DNA from: Bifidobacterium canis
GTDB lineage: Bacteria > Actinomycetota > Actinomycetes > Actinomycetales > Bifidobacteriaceae
Assembly: GCF_009727065.1 (NCBI RefSeq)
Contig: NZ_WNLP01000008.1
Span: 50,936-114,935 of the forward strand
Reading direction: 5' to 3'
Length of the DNA: 64,000 nt
Below, in pieces: positions 8,642 through 18,386 of this stretch; the first letter of the stretch is position 1, and every line of letters starts with the position of its first letter. The position numbers and the translations under genes were made by a program. The notes beneath the pieces were generated by a model. The model did no database searches. It saw only the letters and a program-made list of their open reading frames with translations, and was not told where the DNA came from.

Positions 8642-9499
8642 TCAGGCGTCCGCTTCAGGAGCCTTGCCGACCTCGAGGCGGGCGAAGGCCAGAGCCTGGC
8701 CGCCGACTTCCTTGAACAGGTCGCCGATCGTCTTCGACGGATCCTTGACGTAGGCCTGCTCGAGCAGCACGTTCTCCTTGAAGAAGGCGTTCAGACGGCC
8801 TTCGACGATCTTAGGAACGATCTTCTCCGGCTTGCCTTCAGCCAGGGACTTCTCGGTGGCAACGCGACGTTCGGTTTCGACGATGTCTGCTGGAACGTCA
8901 TCGCGGGTGAGCCACTTCGGATCCATTGCGGAGATCTGCAGGGCGGCTTCGTGAGCGACCTGGGAGCCTGCTTCATCGGTCGCGATCATGGCGACGATGC
9001 TCGGAGGAAGTTCTGCGGACTTCTTGTGCGCGTAGATCTCGACCTTCGGGCCTTCGATCTTGGCGAACTGACCGACCTTGACGTGCTCGCCGAACAGTGC
9101 GGCGGCTTCTTCAACGTCTTCCTTCACAGTGCCTTCAGCGGACGGTGCTGCGAGAACGCTGTCGATGTCATCGGCATTCGCCTTGACCGCATTGGCGAGC
9201 ACGGTGTCTGCGAAGTCGACGAACTTCGGGGTCTTCGCCACGAAGTCGGTTTCGGAATTGAGCTCGATCGCGTAACCGGTCTGACCGTTGGCGGAATCGA
9301 TGACGGTGGAGGCGATGGTGCCTTCCTGAGCCTTACGGCCTTCACGCTTGCCAGCGGCCGCGATGCCCTTGGTGCGAATGATTTCCTTGGCACGTGCGAC
9401 GTCGCCGTCGGCCTCGGTGAGCGCCTTCTTGACGTCCATCATGCCGGCGCCGGTCTCTTCACGGACCTGCTTGATCAAAGCTGCAGTGATTGCTGCCAT
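8642..9499 (-). CDS. tsf: Translation elongation factor Ts
   Basis: EF-Ts is the nucleotide exchange factor for EF-Tu. The 285-residue protein begins MAAITAALIKQVREETGAGM and carries the signature VREETGAGMMDVKKAL and, later, ELNSETDFVAKTPKF, both contact regions for EF-Tu. The C-terminal LLEQAYVKDPSKTIGDL is the usual coiled-coil/C-terminal module. An AAGGAG ribosome site precedes ATG 9499. It follows rpsB by about 100 bp, the nearly universal rpsB-tsf arrangement, and is closed by the hairpin at 8536-8578. Confidence 0.98.
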   Translation of the reverse strand: MAAITAALIKQVREETGAGMMDVKKALTEADGDVARAKEIIRTKGIAAAGKREGRKAQEGTIASTVIDSANGQTGYAIELNSETDFVAKTPKFVDFADTVLANAVKANADDIDSVLAAPSAEGTVKEDVEEAAALFGEHVKVGQFAKIEGPKVEIYAHKKSAELPPSIVAMIATDEAGSQVAHEAALQISAMDPKWLTRDDVPADIVETERRVATEKSLAEGKPEKIVPKIVEGRLNAFFKENVLLEQAYVKDPSKTIGDLFKEVGGQALAFARLEVGKAPEADA

Positions 9500-9602
9500 T
9501 GATGTTCTCCTTGTTGTTTTTGAAAAGTATGCGTGGCGTGGAGCCGATGCTTTGGGCGTTCGACTCCACGCACGTTCATGGAACCTGTGGGCTCCGAAGG
9601 GC

Positions 9603-10517
9603 TCACTTGGCCTCTTCTTCTGCCTTTGCGACGGATTCCTGGTTCTGGGCGTCGGCGCGGGCTGCTTCGGAGGAAGCGCCTGCTTCTTCGTCGGCCTTCT
9701 TCACCGCGTTTTCGGTGACAACGGCGTTCTCGCGAAGGGTGTTCTTCTCATCCTTCGCGAGCAGCTCCTTCTCCCAAGCTGCCATAGGCTGCTCGGAGTC
9801 GTTGCCCTCTGCCTTGGCGGCGTTGCCGGAACGCTCCAGAAGACCCTCTGCCACGGCGTCGGCGAACAGGTTCGTCAGCAGTTCGATGCCACGGATGGCG
9901 TCGTCGTTGGCCGGGATCGGGTATTCGACTGCTTCAGGATCGGTGTTGGTGTCGACGATGGCGACGACCGGAATACCGAGCTTGTGGGCTTCCTCAACGG
10001 CCAGCGCCTCCTTGTTGATGTCCACGACGAACATGGCGGAAGGGGTGCGGTTCATGTTGCGGATACCGCCGAGCTGACGCTCGAGCTTGTCTTTCTCGCG
10101 CTTGAGCAGAAGCAGTTCCTTCTTGGTCAGGCCGGAACCGTGCACATCGTTGAAGTCCATCGTCTCAAGTTCCTTGAGACGGGTGACGCGCTTGGAAACG
10201 GTCTGGAAGTTGGTGAGCATGCCGCCGAGCCAGCGTTCGGAGACGTATGGCATGTTCACGCGGGTGGCTGCGTTCTTGATCGCTTCCTGAGCCTGCTTCT
10301 TCGTGCCGACGAACAGCACGGTGCCGTTGTGGGCGACAGTGGTCTTGATGAAGTCGTATGCGACGTCGATGAGATCGAGCGTCTTGAACAGGTTGATGAT
10401 GTAGATTCCGTTACGCTCGGTAAGGATGTACTGCTTCATCTTCGGGTTCCAACGGCGGGTCTGGTGACCGAACTGAAGACCAGCCTTCAGCATTTCGCTC
10501 ATAGTGATCTGAGCCAT
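9603..10517 (-). CDS. rpsB: 30S ribosomal protein S2
   Basis: The protein begins [20 protein letters not shown] and carries [23 protein letters not shown] (about 90-100) and [12 protein letters not shown], the standard S2 blocks. At 304 residues it is longer than the roughly 240-residue bacterial norm because of an Ala/Glu/Lys-rich C-terminal tail from about residue 245 onward, common in actinobacterial S2. Start at ATG 10517, with AAGG about nine bases upstream. The 5' region contains a structured leader (10536-10599) that may be an autoregulatory S2 site. First gene of the rpsB-tsf operon. Confidence 0.98.
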   Translation of the reverse strand: MAQITMSEMLKAGLQFGHQTRRWNPKMKQYILTERNGIYIINLFKTLDLIDVAYDFIKTTVAHNGTVLFVGTKKQAQEAIKNAATRVNMPYVSERWLGGMLTNFQTVSKRVTRLKELETMDFNDVHGSGLTKKELLLLKREKDKLERQLGGIRNMNRTPSAMFVVDINKEALAVEEAHKLGIPVVAIVDTNTDPEAVEYPIPANDDAIRGIELLTNLFADAVAEGLLERSGNAAKAEGNDSEQPMAAWEKELLAKDEKNTLRENAVVTENAVKKADEEAGASSEAARADAQNQESVAKAEEEAK

Positions 10518-10535
10518 GGTATTACTACCTTCCTA

Positions 10536-10599
10536 GTCGGTTATTGCCTGGCCATGCGATCCTGCGTGCAGCCGTTTTCTTGGAAAACAGCCGACCGAC
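10536..10599 (-). promoter_or_regulatory. Structured rpsB leader, possible S2 autoregulatory element
   Basis: On the minus strand GTCGGT (10599-10594) can pair with ACCGAC (10541-10536) just before the ribosome-binding site. Inside lies a nine-pair hairpin, GCTGTTTTC/GAAAACGGC with a CAA loop (10591-10571), containing one G-U pair. Many bacteria regulate rpsB through a leader that binds S2; that this one does is inference. Confidence 0.4.
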
Positions 10600-10710
10600 A
10601 CAGGTCGTCGCGAACATGACGCGAATTCGTTGCGTGCCGGTTGACAATATTGGGTGGTTTGAAAGACTGCGACTGCCTTTCTTACCGGTTGGCACACAAA
10701 ATTTAATGAT

Positions 10711-10755
10711 AGCATGAGGGTTGCTTTTGCACAATGCAAAGCAACCCCTCATGCT
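10711..10755 (-). terminator. Hairpin terminator after fadD-def
   Basis: agcatgaggg-ttgc and gcaa-cccctcatgct form a long stem of about 14 pairs with small bulges, 20 bp past the def stop. The downstream minus-strand sequence TATCATTAAATTTT is T-rich but not a clean tract. Confidence 0.65.
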
Positions 10756-10774
10756 GGTTAGAAACAACTATTGA

Positions 10775-11257
10775 TTACTCGAGACTGCGCATACGGCGCA
10801 TCGCCGCACGTCGCTCGTCTTTCTCCAGTCGGTCGATGTAGAGATGTCCATCAAGATGGTCGGTTTCATGCTGAAGCATGCGTCCCATGATGCCATCCCC
10901 TTCGAGCACGACCTCGTTTCCGTCTAGATCGATGCCGCGGACGCGCGCGTAATCCGCTCGCTTGGTCTTGTACCACAGGTTCGGCAGACTCAGGCAACCT
11001 TCGTCGCCATACTGTTCACCGCGGGTCTCTTCAAGCACGGGGTTGAGCACGTAGCCCACTTTCCCGTCGATGTTATAGGAGAATGCTCGCAGGCTTACTC
11101 CGATCTGGTTGGCGGAAAGCCCCGCACGACCGGGATCGTCAACGGTATCGATGAGATCCTGCACCAGGTTACGCACGGCTGGCGTGATCTTGGTGATCGG
11201 CTCGCAGGGGGTGCGCAGCACCGGATCCGGCACCACTCGAATTTCGCGAATAGCCAC
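10775..11257 (-). CDS. def: Peptide deformylase
   Basis: Def removes the N-formyl group from nascent proteins using an Fe/Zn centre. All three motifs are present in 160 residues: GLSANQIGV (motif 1, G-x-G-x-A-A-x-Q type with Ser in the middle), DEGCLSLP (motif 2, metal Cys) and QHETDHLDG (motif 3, HExDH). The start is a GTG at 11257, preceded by GGAG; no better ATG exists. It begins six bases after the fadD stop, so the pair is one transcript. Confidence 0.95.
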   Translation of the reverse strand: MAIREIRVVPDPVLRTPCEPITKITPAVRNLVQDLIDTVDDPGRAGLSANQIGVSLRAFSYNIDGKVGYVLNPVLEETRGEQYGDEGCLSLPNLWYKTKRADYARVRGIDLDGNEVVLEGDGIMGRMLQHETDHLDGHLYIDRLEKDERRAAMRRMRSLE

Positions 11258-11263
11258 GATGTG

Positions 11264-13318
11264 TCACTCCTTCTCAGTCTGATCCGTTGGCTCCTGCTGA
11301 ATGTTCTCGGCAGGTGTTTGATCGTCGGAGCCCTGATCTTCCAGATTTTCGGCTCGTCCACTGTGCTGCATGCTGTCAAGAGCCTGACGCACACGTGGCG
11401 TGACGTTCTCAGCGGTGTGCTGAACGGCCTGTGAAGCCTTCTTCACCGTCTCCGAAGTGCTTTCGAGGATCTGCATGCTCACCGGCACCGAGCGCGTCAC
11501 CGATTTCGGTGCGTAGAGTTCACCTTCGATGATGTCCGCATAGCGTTCCAGAACCTTCGGACGAACCACTTTCTGGCTTGGGGTCATCGTGCGGTCTTCA
11601 ACGGAGAAGTCTTCCGGCAGAACGATGAACTTACGAACGGATTCGGCACGTGAGACGTTCGCGTTTGCTTTGTCTACATATTGCTGGATGAAGGCATGGA
11701 CGCCGTCGCTGTGAGCCAGATCATCCATCGACACATTCGATGGCATGCCTTGGTTGTCAAGCCAGCTATGCACCATTTCCTCATCCAACGTGACCAACGC
11801 GCCGATGAACGGCTTGTTGTCGCCGACCACAACGACGTGAGAAACGATCGGGCACTCGCTGATGGCGCTTTCCAACGGAGCAGGACTGACGTTCTTGCCA
11901 CCTGCAGTGATGATCAGATCCTTCTTGCGTCCGGTGATGTAGAGGAAGCCGTCATCGTCGATGTAGCCAAGGTCACCCGTGTGCAGCCAGCCACTCGGCT
12001 CCAGCACTTCATCAGTCATCTCTTGGTTCTTGTAGTAGCCGAGGAACACGTTCGGACCCTTGACCTCGATTTCGCCGTCTTCGGCGGTTCGAACGGCCAT
12101 TCCCGGTCCTGGGCGTCCTACTGAACCGGCACGATTCGCCTTCTGCCAGTTGACGATCATGGGGGCAGCGGTTTCGGTCATGCCGTAGCCCTGGATGAAC
12201 GTGATGTCGTCGATGCCGTTGAAGAAGTGCACCAGATCGGGGTTGATCGGCGCGCCGCCGCAGGCGAGATAGCGCAGGTTCGGACCGAGTGCGGAACGGA
12301 ACGAGGATGCTACGGAACTCATGTAGAACGAGTGCTTCAGTCTCATCCACGGGCCGGGCTTACGATGATCGGTCTGCATCTTCGACCATTCGATGAAATG
12401 GGTTACTGCATTGGCAAAGATATGCCCGCGAATGCCGGCGCCGGCTTTCTGCGAGGCCGCGTTATACACCTTCTCGAACACGCGTGGCACACCGAGCAAA
12501 TACGTCGGTTTGAAGCTGCGCAGATCCACGAGCAGATGCTTGGCGCTTGGCACGTAGCCCACCACACCATGGCCTCCGACCGCCACATACTGAATGTAAC
12601 GTGCGAAGCAGTGCGCCAACGGCAGGAACAGCAGCAAGCGGTTCGGCGGATCGAATAGCATCTCGGGCAGGATCTCGTAACCGTTCTTCACGATATGCGT
12701 GAAATTGCGGTGCGAGAGCATCGCTCCCTTCGGCTTGCCGGTGGATCCTGATGTGAACACGATGGTCAGCAGATCATCCGCGCGCACGCGACCGATCGCC
12801 TCGTCGAGCTCATCGTCACTCACCGATTCCCCATAGTTGATCAATGCGTCAAGCGCACCGTTCTGGAAGTTGAACACATGACGCAGACTTGGCACGGTTT
12901 CGGAAATACGTTCGAGCGTGTGCGCGTGGTCTTCATCACCGCCGAATGCGATCATCGGCTGCACTTCGTCGATGATGGATGCAGCCTGCTTCCGCGAATC
13001 CGTTTCGTAGATCGGCACGCTCACTGCGCCGATGGCAGCGCATGCGAAATCCATGACGCCCCACTCATAGCAGGTCGCCGAATAGATTGCCACCATCGCA
13101 CCCTGACGCACGCCGAGTGCCATCAGCCCTTTGGCCACACTGCGCACCTGCGCGAGCATTTCACCTGCCATGACGTCGACCCACTGGTTTGTATCGGGGT
13201 CTTTAAACTGGGCGATCAGATCTTCCGGCTTGTCGAGCGCACGGTCGGAAAGCAATGCGTAGACGGTGTCTTTTTCCGTGGTTACGTATTTGTTGTCAAG
13301 TCCATATTCCCTGAGCAT
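11264..13318 (-). CDS. fadD: Long-chain fatty-acid CoA ligase (AMP-forming)
   Basis: A 684-residue member of the adenylate-forming family that activates fatty acids to acyl-CoA. Motifs in order: P-loop-like TSGSTGKPKGAMLSH (about 190-204), PLAHCFARYIQY, QGYGMTETAAP (A5, about 375-385), WLHTGDLGYIDDDGFLYITGR and KDLIITAGGKNVSP. A C-terminal tail of about 70 residues beyond the catalytic domain is rich in Gln, Ser and Glu and has no recognised fold. The context with def gives no clue to the substrate. In an organism with little fatty-acid oxidation the likely role is incorporation of exogenous fatty acids into lipids. Confidence 0.93.
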   Translation of the reverse strand: MLREYGLDNKYVTTEKDTVYALLSDRALDKPEDLIAQFKDPDTNQWVDVMAGEMLAQVRSVAKGLMALGVRQGAMVAIYSATCYEWGVMDFACAAIGAVSVPIYETDSRKQAASIIDEVQPMIAFGGDEDHAHTLERISETVPSLRHVFNFQNGALDALINYGESVSDDELDEAIGRVRADDLLTIVFTSGSTGKPKGAMLSHRNFTHIVKNGYEILPEMLFDPPNRLLLFLPLAHCFARYIQYVAVGGHGVVGYVPSAKHLLVDLRSFKPTYLLGVPRVFEKVYNAASQKAGAGIRGHIFANAVTHFIEWSKMQTDHRKPGPWMRLKHSFYMSSVASSFRSALGPNLRYLACGGAPINPDLVHFFNGIDDITFIQGYGMTETAAPMIVNWQKANRAGSVGRPGPGMAVRTAEDGEIEVKGPNVFLGYYKNQEMTDEVLEPSGWLHTGDLGYIDDDGFLYITGRKKDLIITAGGKNVSPAPLESAISECPIVSHVVVVGDNKPFIGALVTLDEEMVHSWLDNQGMPSNVSMDDLAHSDGVHAFIQQYVDKANANVSRAESVRKFIVLPEDFSVEDRTMTPSQKVVRPKVLERYADIIEGELYAPKSVTRSVPVSMQILESTSETVKKASQAVQHTAENVTPRVRQALDSMQHSGRAENLEDQGSDDQTPAENIQQEPTDQTEKE

Positions 13319-13370
13319 GGTTCTTACTATAGCCGTCAGCTATGCCATTTGAATAGGGTTCTTCACGCCA

Positions 13371-13967
13371 TCACCCCAAATCGAGATACGTGCAGCGCCA
13401 AGCGCTTCCCTGCAACTCGAAAATCAAATTGACCCAATATGTCACGGGTCCTATAACCAATTTGAGCGTGAATTCGAATTTGGTGGGAGCCACCACCATA
13501 CCATCCACAAGTGTTGGAACCGGCTGCGCGTAAAAACGTTTGCGATGCAGGTCAACGCATTCAGCGGTCGCGCCTTGCATCAGCTCGATCATGAATTCCA
13601 GCCGCTCACAGCAGCTTGTTGTAACCAGACCGTGCAACAGGCGCATCGGCAGTCGTCCACGAACCACCTCCACACACAGGCAGCTCACTTTGCATGCCTT
13701 TACACTGAGATCAAACGCCGTTTTGGGCAATACGCTTTCACTGATGCAGCTTCGTACCTGATACGGAATGCTCATGCCGGATTTACCGATGGGAATCTTG
13801 CCGTTGTATTTGCGGACGGCACGAGGTCCTTTCGGCGCAGGCATGGTCTGCGTCCACGCATCATCTTCATCTTCCAGCGGTGGAATAGATGCGACCTCTT
13901 CCCGCGTTTTGGTGATGCCACCGTTGTTTGCTTCGTTGATTTGCGTCCCCTGATGCATATCACTCAT
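13371..13967 (-). CDS. Conserved-type hypothetical protein
   Basis: I do not recognise a family. The 198-residue protein has a polar, acidic N-terminal third (EEVASIPPLEDEDDAW) and then a mixed alpha/beta-looking domain with several cysteines (CISES, CKVSCLCVEV, TTSCCERLEF) and a hydrophobic C-terminus (VIGPVTYWVNLIFELQGS). There is no signal peptide. I start at ATG 13967, which has AGGGAGGG about nine bases upstream; a TTG two codons earlier is also possible. It precedes fadD by 52 bp on the same strand and may share its transcript. The Cys spacing does not match a standard metal site. Confidence 0.7.
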   Translation of the reverse strand: MSDMHQGTQINEANNGGITKTREEVASIPPLEDEDDAWTQTMPAPKGPRAVRKYNGKIPIGKSGMSIPYQVRSCISESVLPKTAFDLSVKACKVSCLCVEVVRGRLPMRLLHGLVTTSCCERLEFMIELMQGATAECVDLHRKRFYAQPVPTLVDGMVVAPTKFEFTLKLVIGPVTYWVNLIFELQGSAWRCTYLDLG

Positions 13968-14133
13968 GCGCAAGATCCCTCCCCTAATCGGAATGCTTGA
14001 TCACATAGTGTTGCTCGCAAAAGCGGTTTTTACCATAGCTTGCGAAGAATATGCGCATTTTCATCACAAACCCGCATTGTTTTCGCATAAGCCGACGTTC
14101 GATGCACCCGTCTTCGAATATGTGTTTCCTTAA

Positions 14134-14167
14134 TGAAAAGACCCCGGTCAATGCCGGGGTCTTTTCA
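14134..14167. terminator. Strong bidirectional terminator after guaB3
   Basis: tgaaaagaccccgg and ccggggtcttttca form a perfect 14-bp stem with the loop TCAATG. The A/T-rich outer arms supply a T tract on both strands. It lies 14 bp past the guaB3 stop. Confidence 0.9.
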
Positions 14168-14180
14168 TCGTAGCTTCAAA

Positions 14181-15293
14181 TCATCGATTCACGACAACCG
14201 GGCAACGCTGGAAACTCTTGATATCCACGTAACCGCAGGATGCCATCGCCCTGCGCAACGCACCGGTAAAGTTCGTCGTGCCGTCAGCGTTGTGGCTCGG
14301 CCCATACAGAATCTCTTCAAGGGTGCCAACCGTGCCAACCGTTGTGCGGAAGCCTCGTGGCAGCGTCGCATGCCGCGCCTCCGAACCCCAATGGGTTCCG
14401 TGTCCTGGTGCTTCGACGGCGCGAGCAAGCGGCGCGCCAAGCATGGCGGCATCAGCTCCCATTGCCAATGCTGTGACGAAACTGCCGGAGCTTCCCATGC
14501 TGCCGTCTGCGATCACCTGCACGTAGCGTCCACCAGATTCGTCCATGTAGTCGCGACGGGCCTCGGCCACATCGGAGATCGCGGTGGCCATCGGGATCGA
14601 AACACCGATCGTCCTGCGGTTGGCAGATGTGGCGACGCCGCCGAAGCCAACGAGCACGCCAGCGGCTCCGGCGCGCATCAGGTGCAGTGCCGCACGATAG
14701 TTCGCGGCTCCGCCGACGATGACCGGAACATCCAGATCATAGATGAATTGCTTGAGGTTCAACGGCTCATGATCTTCCGACACATGCTCGGCGGAAACGG
14801 ATGTGCCTCGAATCACGAACAGGTCGACACCTGCGTTGAGCACCGTCGAATAATATTGCTGGGTGCGTTGCGGAGACAATGCGCCGGCGACGGTCACACC
14901 TGCGTCGCGTATTTCATGCAGCCTCTGCACGATGAGCTCCGGCTTGATCGGTTCGGCATACGCCTCCTGCAGGTAGGCGGTGACTTCACTTTGATCGAGT
15001 TGCGAGATCTTTGTGAGAATCGGTTCCGGATCGTCATAACGCGTCCACAGACCTTCAAGATCGAGCACACCGAGGGTGCCGAGCTTGCCCATGGCGATCG
15101 CCGTCTGAGGACTCGTCACCGAATCCATAGGCGCTCCGATCACCGGGATGTCGAACTCATAGGCATCCACCTGCCATGAGGTTGAAACGTCTTGCGGGTC
15201 ACGTGTACGTCGAGAGGGGACGATCGAAATGTCATCCAAACCGTATGCGATGCGGCCTTTTTTACCGAGGCCGATTTCTGTTTCCTGAGCCAT
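14181..15293 (-). CDS. guaB3: GuaB3-family IMP dehydrogenase-related protein
   Basis: A 370-residue protein of the IMP dehydrogenase/GMP reductase barrel family. It begins MAQETEIGLGKKGRIAYGLD, then DDISIVPSRRTRDPQDVS, VIGAPMDSVTSP, GGAANYRAALHLMRAGAAGV, VIADGSMGSSGSF and GADAAMLGAPLARA, which match the actinobacterial GuaB3 subgroup. The usual IMPDH catalytic loop cysteine (GxGSxCxT) is not visible at the matching position, where FVIRGTSVSAEHV is found instead, as in other GuaB3 proteins. The frame stays open to 16175 because it runs antisense through icd; ATG 15293 is the family start, though it has only a weak ribosome site. It is divergent from icd. Confidence 0.9.
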   Translation of the reverse strand: MAQETEIGLGKKGRIAYGLDDISIVPSRRTRDPQDVSTSWQVDAYEFDIPVIGAPMDSVTSPQTAIAMGKLGTLGVLDLEGLWTRYDDPEPILTKISQLDQSEVTAYLQEAYAEPIKPELIVQRLHEIRDAGVTVAGALSPQRTQQYYSTVLNAGVDLFVIRGTSVSAEHVSEDHEPLNLKQFIYDLDVPVIVGGAANYRAALHLMRAGAAGVLVGFGGVATSANRRTIGVSIPMATAISDVAEARRDYMDESGGRYVQVIADGSMGSSGSFVTALAMGADAAMLGAPLARAVEAPGHGTHWGSEARHATLPRGFRTTVGTVGTLEEILYGPSHNADGTTNFTGALRRAMASCGYVDIKSFQRCPVVVNR

Positions 15294-15434
15294 GGTTTCA
15301 AGGCTAATGCGTTGCAATGACACAGCATCATGCATGTTCGCGATGTGCCGACCACGGAAAATGGACATCTGCTCTTCTTCGAAACACTTATGCACTACAC
15401 ATGAATTGAACACCGTAATGACTGGAGGACTCTT

Positions 15435-16661
15435 ATGGCCAAAATCAAGGTCGAAGGCAAAGTGGTGGAGCTTGACGGAGACGAGATGACCCGCGTCATC
15501 TGGAAAGACATCAAGGATCGCCTCATTCTGCCGTACCTCGACATCGATCTCGACTACTACGATCTGGGCATTGAAAACCGTGACGCCACTGATGATCAGG
15601 TGACCATCGACGCCGCTGAAGCCATCAAACGCGAACATGTCGGCGTCAAATGCGCGACGATCACGCCTGACGAAGCACGCGTCGAGGAGTTCGGGCTCAA
15701 GAAGATGTGGAAGTCCCCCAATGGCACGATTCGCAACATTCTCGGTGGTACGATCTTCCGCGAGCCGATCGTCATCGACAACATCCCGCGCCTTGTTCCC
15801 AGATGGACCCAGCCGATCGTCGTCGCCCGTCATGCGTTTGGAGACCAATACAAGGCCACGGATTTCAAAGTCCCCGGTGCCGGCAAGCTCACCGTTACGT
15901 TCACGCCTGAAGATGGATCCGAACCGATCGAGCATGTTGTGTTCAACTATCCCGGTAGCGGTGTGGCACAGGTGCAATACAATCTGGACGAGTCGATCCG
16001 CGGTTTCGCCCGCGCCTGCTTCAACTACGGTCTGATGCGCCACTACCCCGTGTATCTTTCGACGAAGAACACGATTCTCAAGGCATACGACGGCGAGTTC
16101 AAAGACATTTTCGCCGAAGTGTTCGAAACCGAATACAAGCAGCGCTTCGAACAGGAGGGTCTCACCTACGAGCATCGCCTGATCGACGATATGGTGGCAA
16201 GCTCATTGAAGTGGCATGGCGGCTACGTGTGGGCCTGCAAGAACTACGATGGCGACGTGCAGTCCGACACCGTGGCGCAAGGCTTCGGTTCCCTTGGGCT
16301 CATGACTTCCGTGCTGATGACGCCTGATGGTCAGACCGTCGAAGCGGAAGCCGCACACGGCACCGTCACCCGCCACTATCGCCGTTGGCTCAAGGGCGAG
16401 AAGACCTCCACCAACCCGATCGCTTCCATCTATGCGTGGACCGGCGGACTCAAGCATCGTGCCAAACTGGACGGAACGCCAGAGGTCGCCGCGTTTGCCG
16501 AGACTTTGGAACAGACGATCATCTCTACCGTGGAGGGCGGCCAGATGACCAAGGATCTCGCCATGCTCATCGACCCCAGCCATGAATGGCTCGACACCGA
16601 GCAGTTCATGAACGCGCTCGATGAGAATCTGCGCCGAAACCTTGCGGCACAGAACGACTAG
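15435..16661 (+). CDS. icd: NADP-dependent isocitrate dehydrogenase
   Basis: Converts isocitrate to 2-oxoglutarate and CO2 with NADP, supplying the glutamate and arginine precursor. The 408-residue protein is the eukaryote-like homodimeric type: [15 protein letters not shown] near the start, [19 protein letters not shown] (substrate binding, about 95-113), [11 protein letters not shown] with metal-binding Asp, [22 protein letters not shown] and [13 protein letters not shown] clear GGAGG lies seven bases before ATG 15435. It is the first plus-strand gene of the window, divergent from guaB3, and ends at a strong terminator. Confidence 0.97.
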   Translation: MAKIKVEGKVVELDGDEMTRVIWKDIKDRLILPYLDIDLDYYDLGIENRDATDDQVTIDAAEAIKREHVGVKCATITPDEARVEEFGLKKMWKSPNGTIRNILGGTIFREPIVIDNIPRLVPRWTQPIVVARHAFGDQYKATDFKVPGAGKLTVTFTPEDGSEPIEHVVFNYPGSGVAQVQYNLDESIRGFARACFNYGLMRHYPVYLSTKNTILKAYDGEFKDIFAEVFETEYKQRFEQEGLTYEHRLIDDMVASSLKWHGGYVWACKNYDGDVQSDTVAQGFGSLGLMTSVLMTPDGQTVEAEAAHGTVTRHYRRWLKGEKTSTNPIASIYAWTGGLKHRAKLDGTPEVAAFAETLEQTIISTVEGGQMTKDLAMLIDPSHEWLDTEQFMNALDENLRRNLAAQND

Positions 16662-16691
16662 ATTGAATCGCCGATAAGAACTGATTGAACT

Positions 16692-16731
16692 GTTTTGCGG
16701 GTGACCGAATGAACGCGGTCACCCGCAAAAC
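16692..16731 (+). terminator. Terminator after icd
   Basis: gttttgcgggtgaccg and cggtcacccgcaaaac form a perfect 16-bp stem with an eight-base loop, 30 bp past the icd stop. The arm ends in AAAAC on the plus strand, so the T tract is better on the minus strand. Confidence 0.75.
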
Positions 16732-16839
16732 ATATGCAGTCATTCATGCAGCGTTGCAGGGCAACGGCAACGCGCAGACGTTCGAGTACAATCAGGAAGC
16801 GGATCCTTACACACCAGCACATCACGGAATAAGGTACAC

Positions 16840-18360
16840 ATGTCACAGGGCGTCACACGCATTGTTCGCGCATTCATCACAGTAGTGACAGCGGTGTCGC
16901 TACTGTGCTTCGCCGCCGCATGCACATCAAAGAGCTCATCGGAGCCGTCGGCATCAGCATCAGCCACGGCTACGACCAACGGCAAGGTCGCGATGTTCCT
17001 TCCCTCCAACAGCGTCAACCTCTCATCAAACGTTCCGCTGAACACGTGGGACGATCTCTCGGACGCGTTGACTGACTCCTTGAAAACAATGGAATCGACG
17101 ACGATGACATTCAACGTACAACCAGCAGCGATCTCGACAAGCAAAGTGATGCGATAAGCAGTTACGTCAGTAAGCGAACCGCCGATACAAGCGCTGAGCT
17201 GAGCGCCACTCAGAAAGCCGAAAACAGCGCAACGACATTGATAGTCGCGCCAGCCGTGTCTCTTGACAAAACCTACGGTGAATACAGCCACTTCATCACC
17301 GTCTCATCGCAAGAATCCAGCAAGCAGGATTCTTCGAGCACAAAGGACGTTGAGTCGACCGCGATACAGACCATCGCCTCGGCGTTGAATGACGCCAAAA
17401 AGCCGGCATCCACGTGATCATCATCGCCAACCCGATCGATGGATTCGTTCCCGATGTGTTCGTACCGCTGGTCACCGCGGAAGACATTGGTCGCATGCAA
17501 GCCCAGCAGGTGGCATCCAAGCTCGATCTCGATTCAGCGACTTCGACGAATCCCAAAGCCATTGAAGTGTTGATGCCCGTAGCCGACTCGAAAAGCGACG
17601 ACACTACTTTCCAAGAGGAAGCATTCAAAGGCATATGGGACGTTCTCGGCCCATATTTCCGCCAGCGCAAAGCCTATAGTCCCTCACAAAAGCTGTCGTC
17701 TTTCACTACCGACGCCGATTATGCGGCTGTGACTTTCGAAGCCACCAAGGAATCACAGGCGGAGACCGAGGTGAAAAATCGTCTCAAAAAACCGAGGACA
17801 GCTCTTCCGCCGTGCGCATCGATGGCATCATCTCGATGAATGATTTCGTCGCCTCCGGCGCGATCAAGGCGCTGAAATCCATGGGATATACCGGATCTTC
17901 AATGGACGTCAACCCATCCATCACCATTTTCGACGTCGTTGGCAACATCGCCGGAAGAAAAGCCTTGACAAAGCAACGCGTGCCCGATCCGGCGAAAACG
18001 AGTGATTCCGATGACGCCGACGAGCAGGGTGAGTCTCAGGAGACGCAAGCGAAATCAACGCAATGGCCGATCATCACAGGTTTCGGAGCCTATGTGACCG
18101 ACGTGCCGAATATTGTCGATGGCCTGCAATGGATGACCGGTCTTGTAGACATTCGCACTAACGCGCAATCCATAGCGCAGTTGTGCCAGGTGCTCAACAA
18201 TAAAGGCAAGCTGAGCTCGGTCAAAGAAGTCAAAACAACTGAGGAATACGGTTCTAAAGTGCCAACATTGCATTTGACTCTTCTTGCCGTCAGTGCCGCG
18301 AATCTCAAGGCCGCGCTCATCGACCCGGGCTATATTTCGCTGGCCGACGCCAATATGTGA
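16840..18360 (+). CDS. Solute-binding-type lipoprotein, broken by three apparent 1-nt deletions
   Basis: The first 30 residues are a lipoprotein signal peptide (basic start, hydrophobic VVTAVSLLCFAAAC, lipobox Cys at about 28) followed by a Ser/Ala-rich linker. The rest resembles a type-1 periplasmic binding protein: repeated NGKVAMFLPSN, GIHVIIIANPIDG and RIDGIISMNDFVASGAIKAL blocks. The frame is broken three times. Adding one A at 17083-17086 gives LKNNGIDDDD; at 17397-17401 it gives AKKAGIHV; and at either 17773-17777 or 17786-17791 it restores the C-terminal third. Repaired length is about 507 residues. No permease or ATPase is adjacent, so it may be an orphan binding protein or sensor. 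All three lesions are poly-A undercalls, which favours sequencing error over pseudogene decay. Confidence 0.75.
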
Positions 18361-18386
18361 GTCTTGAGCTGAAACTGAGTTCATAT

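Noticed and set aside
15294..16175. A 294-codon N-terminal extension of the guaB3 frame running antisense through icd.
   Set aside because: icd is unambiguous on the plus strand; the family start of GuaB3 is ATG 15293.
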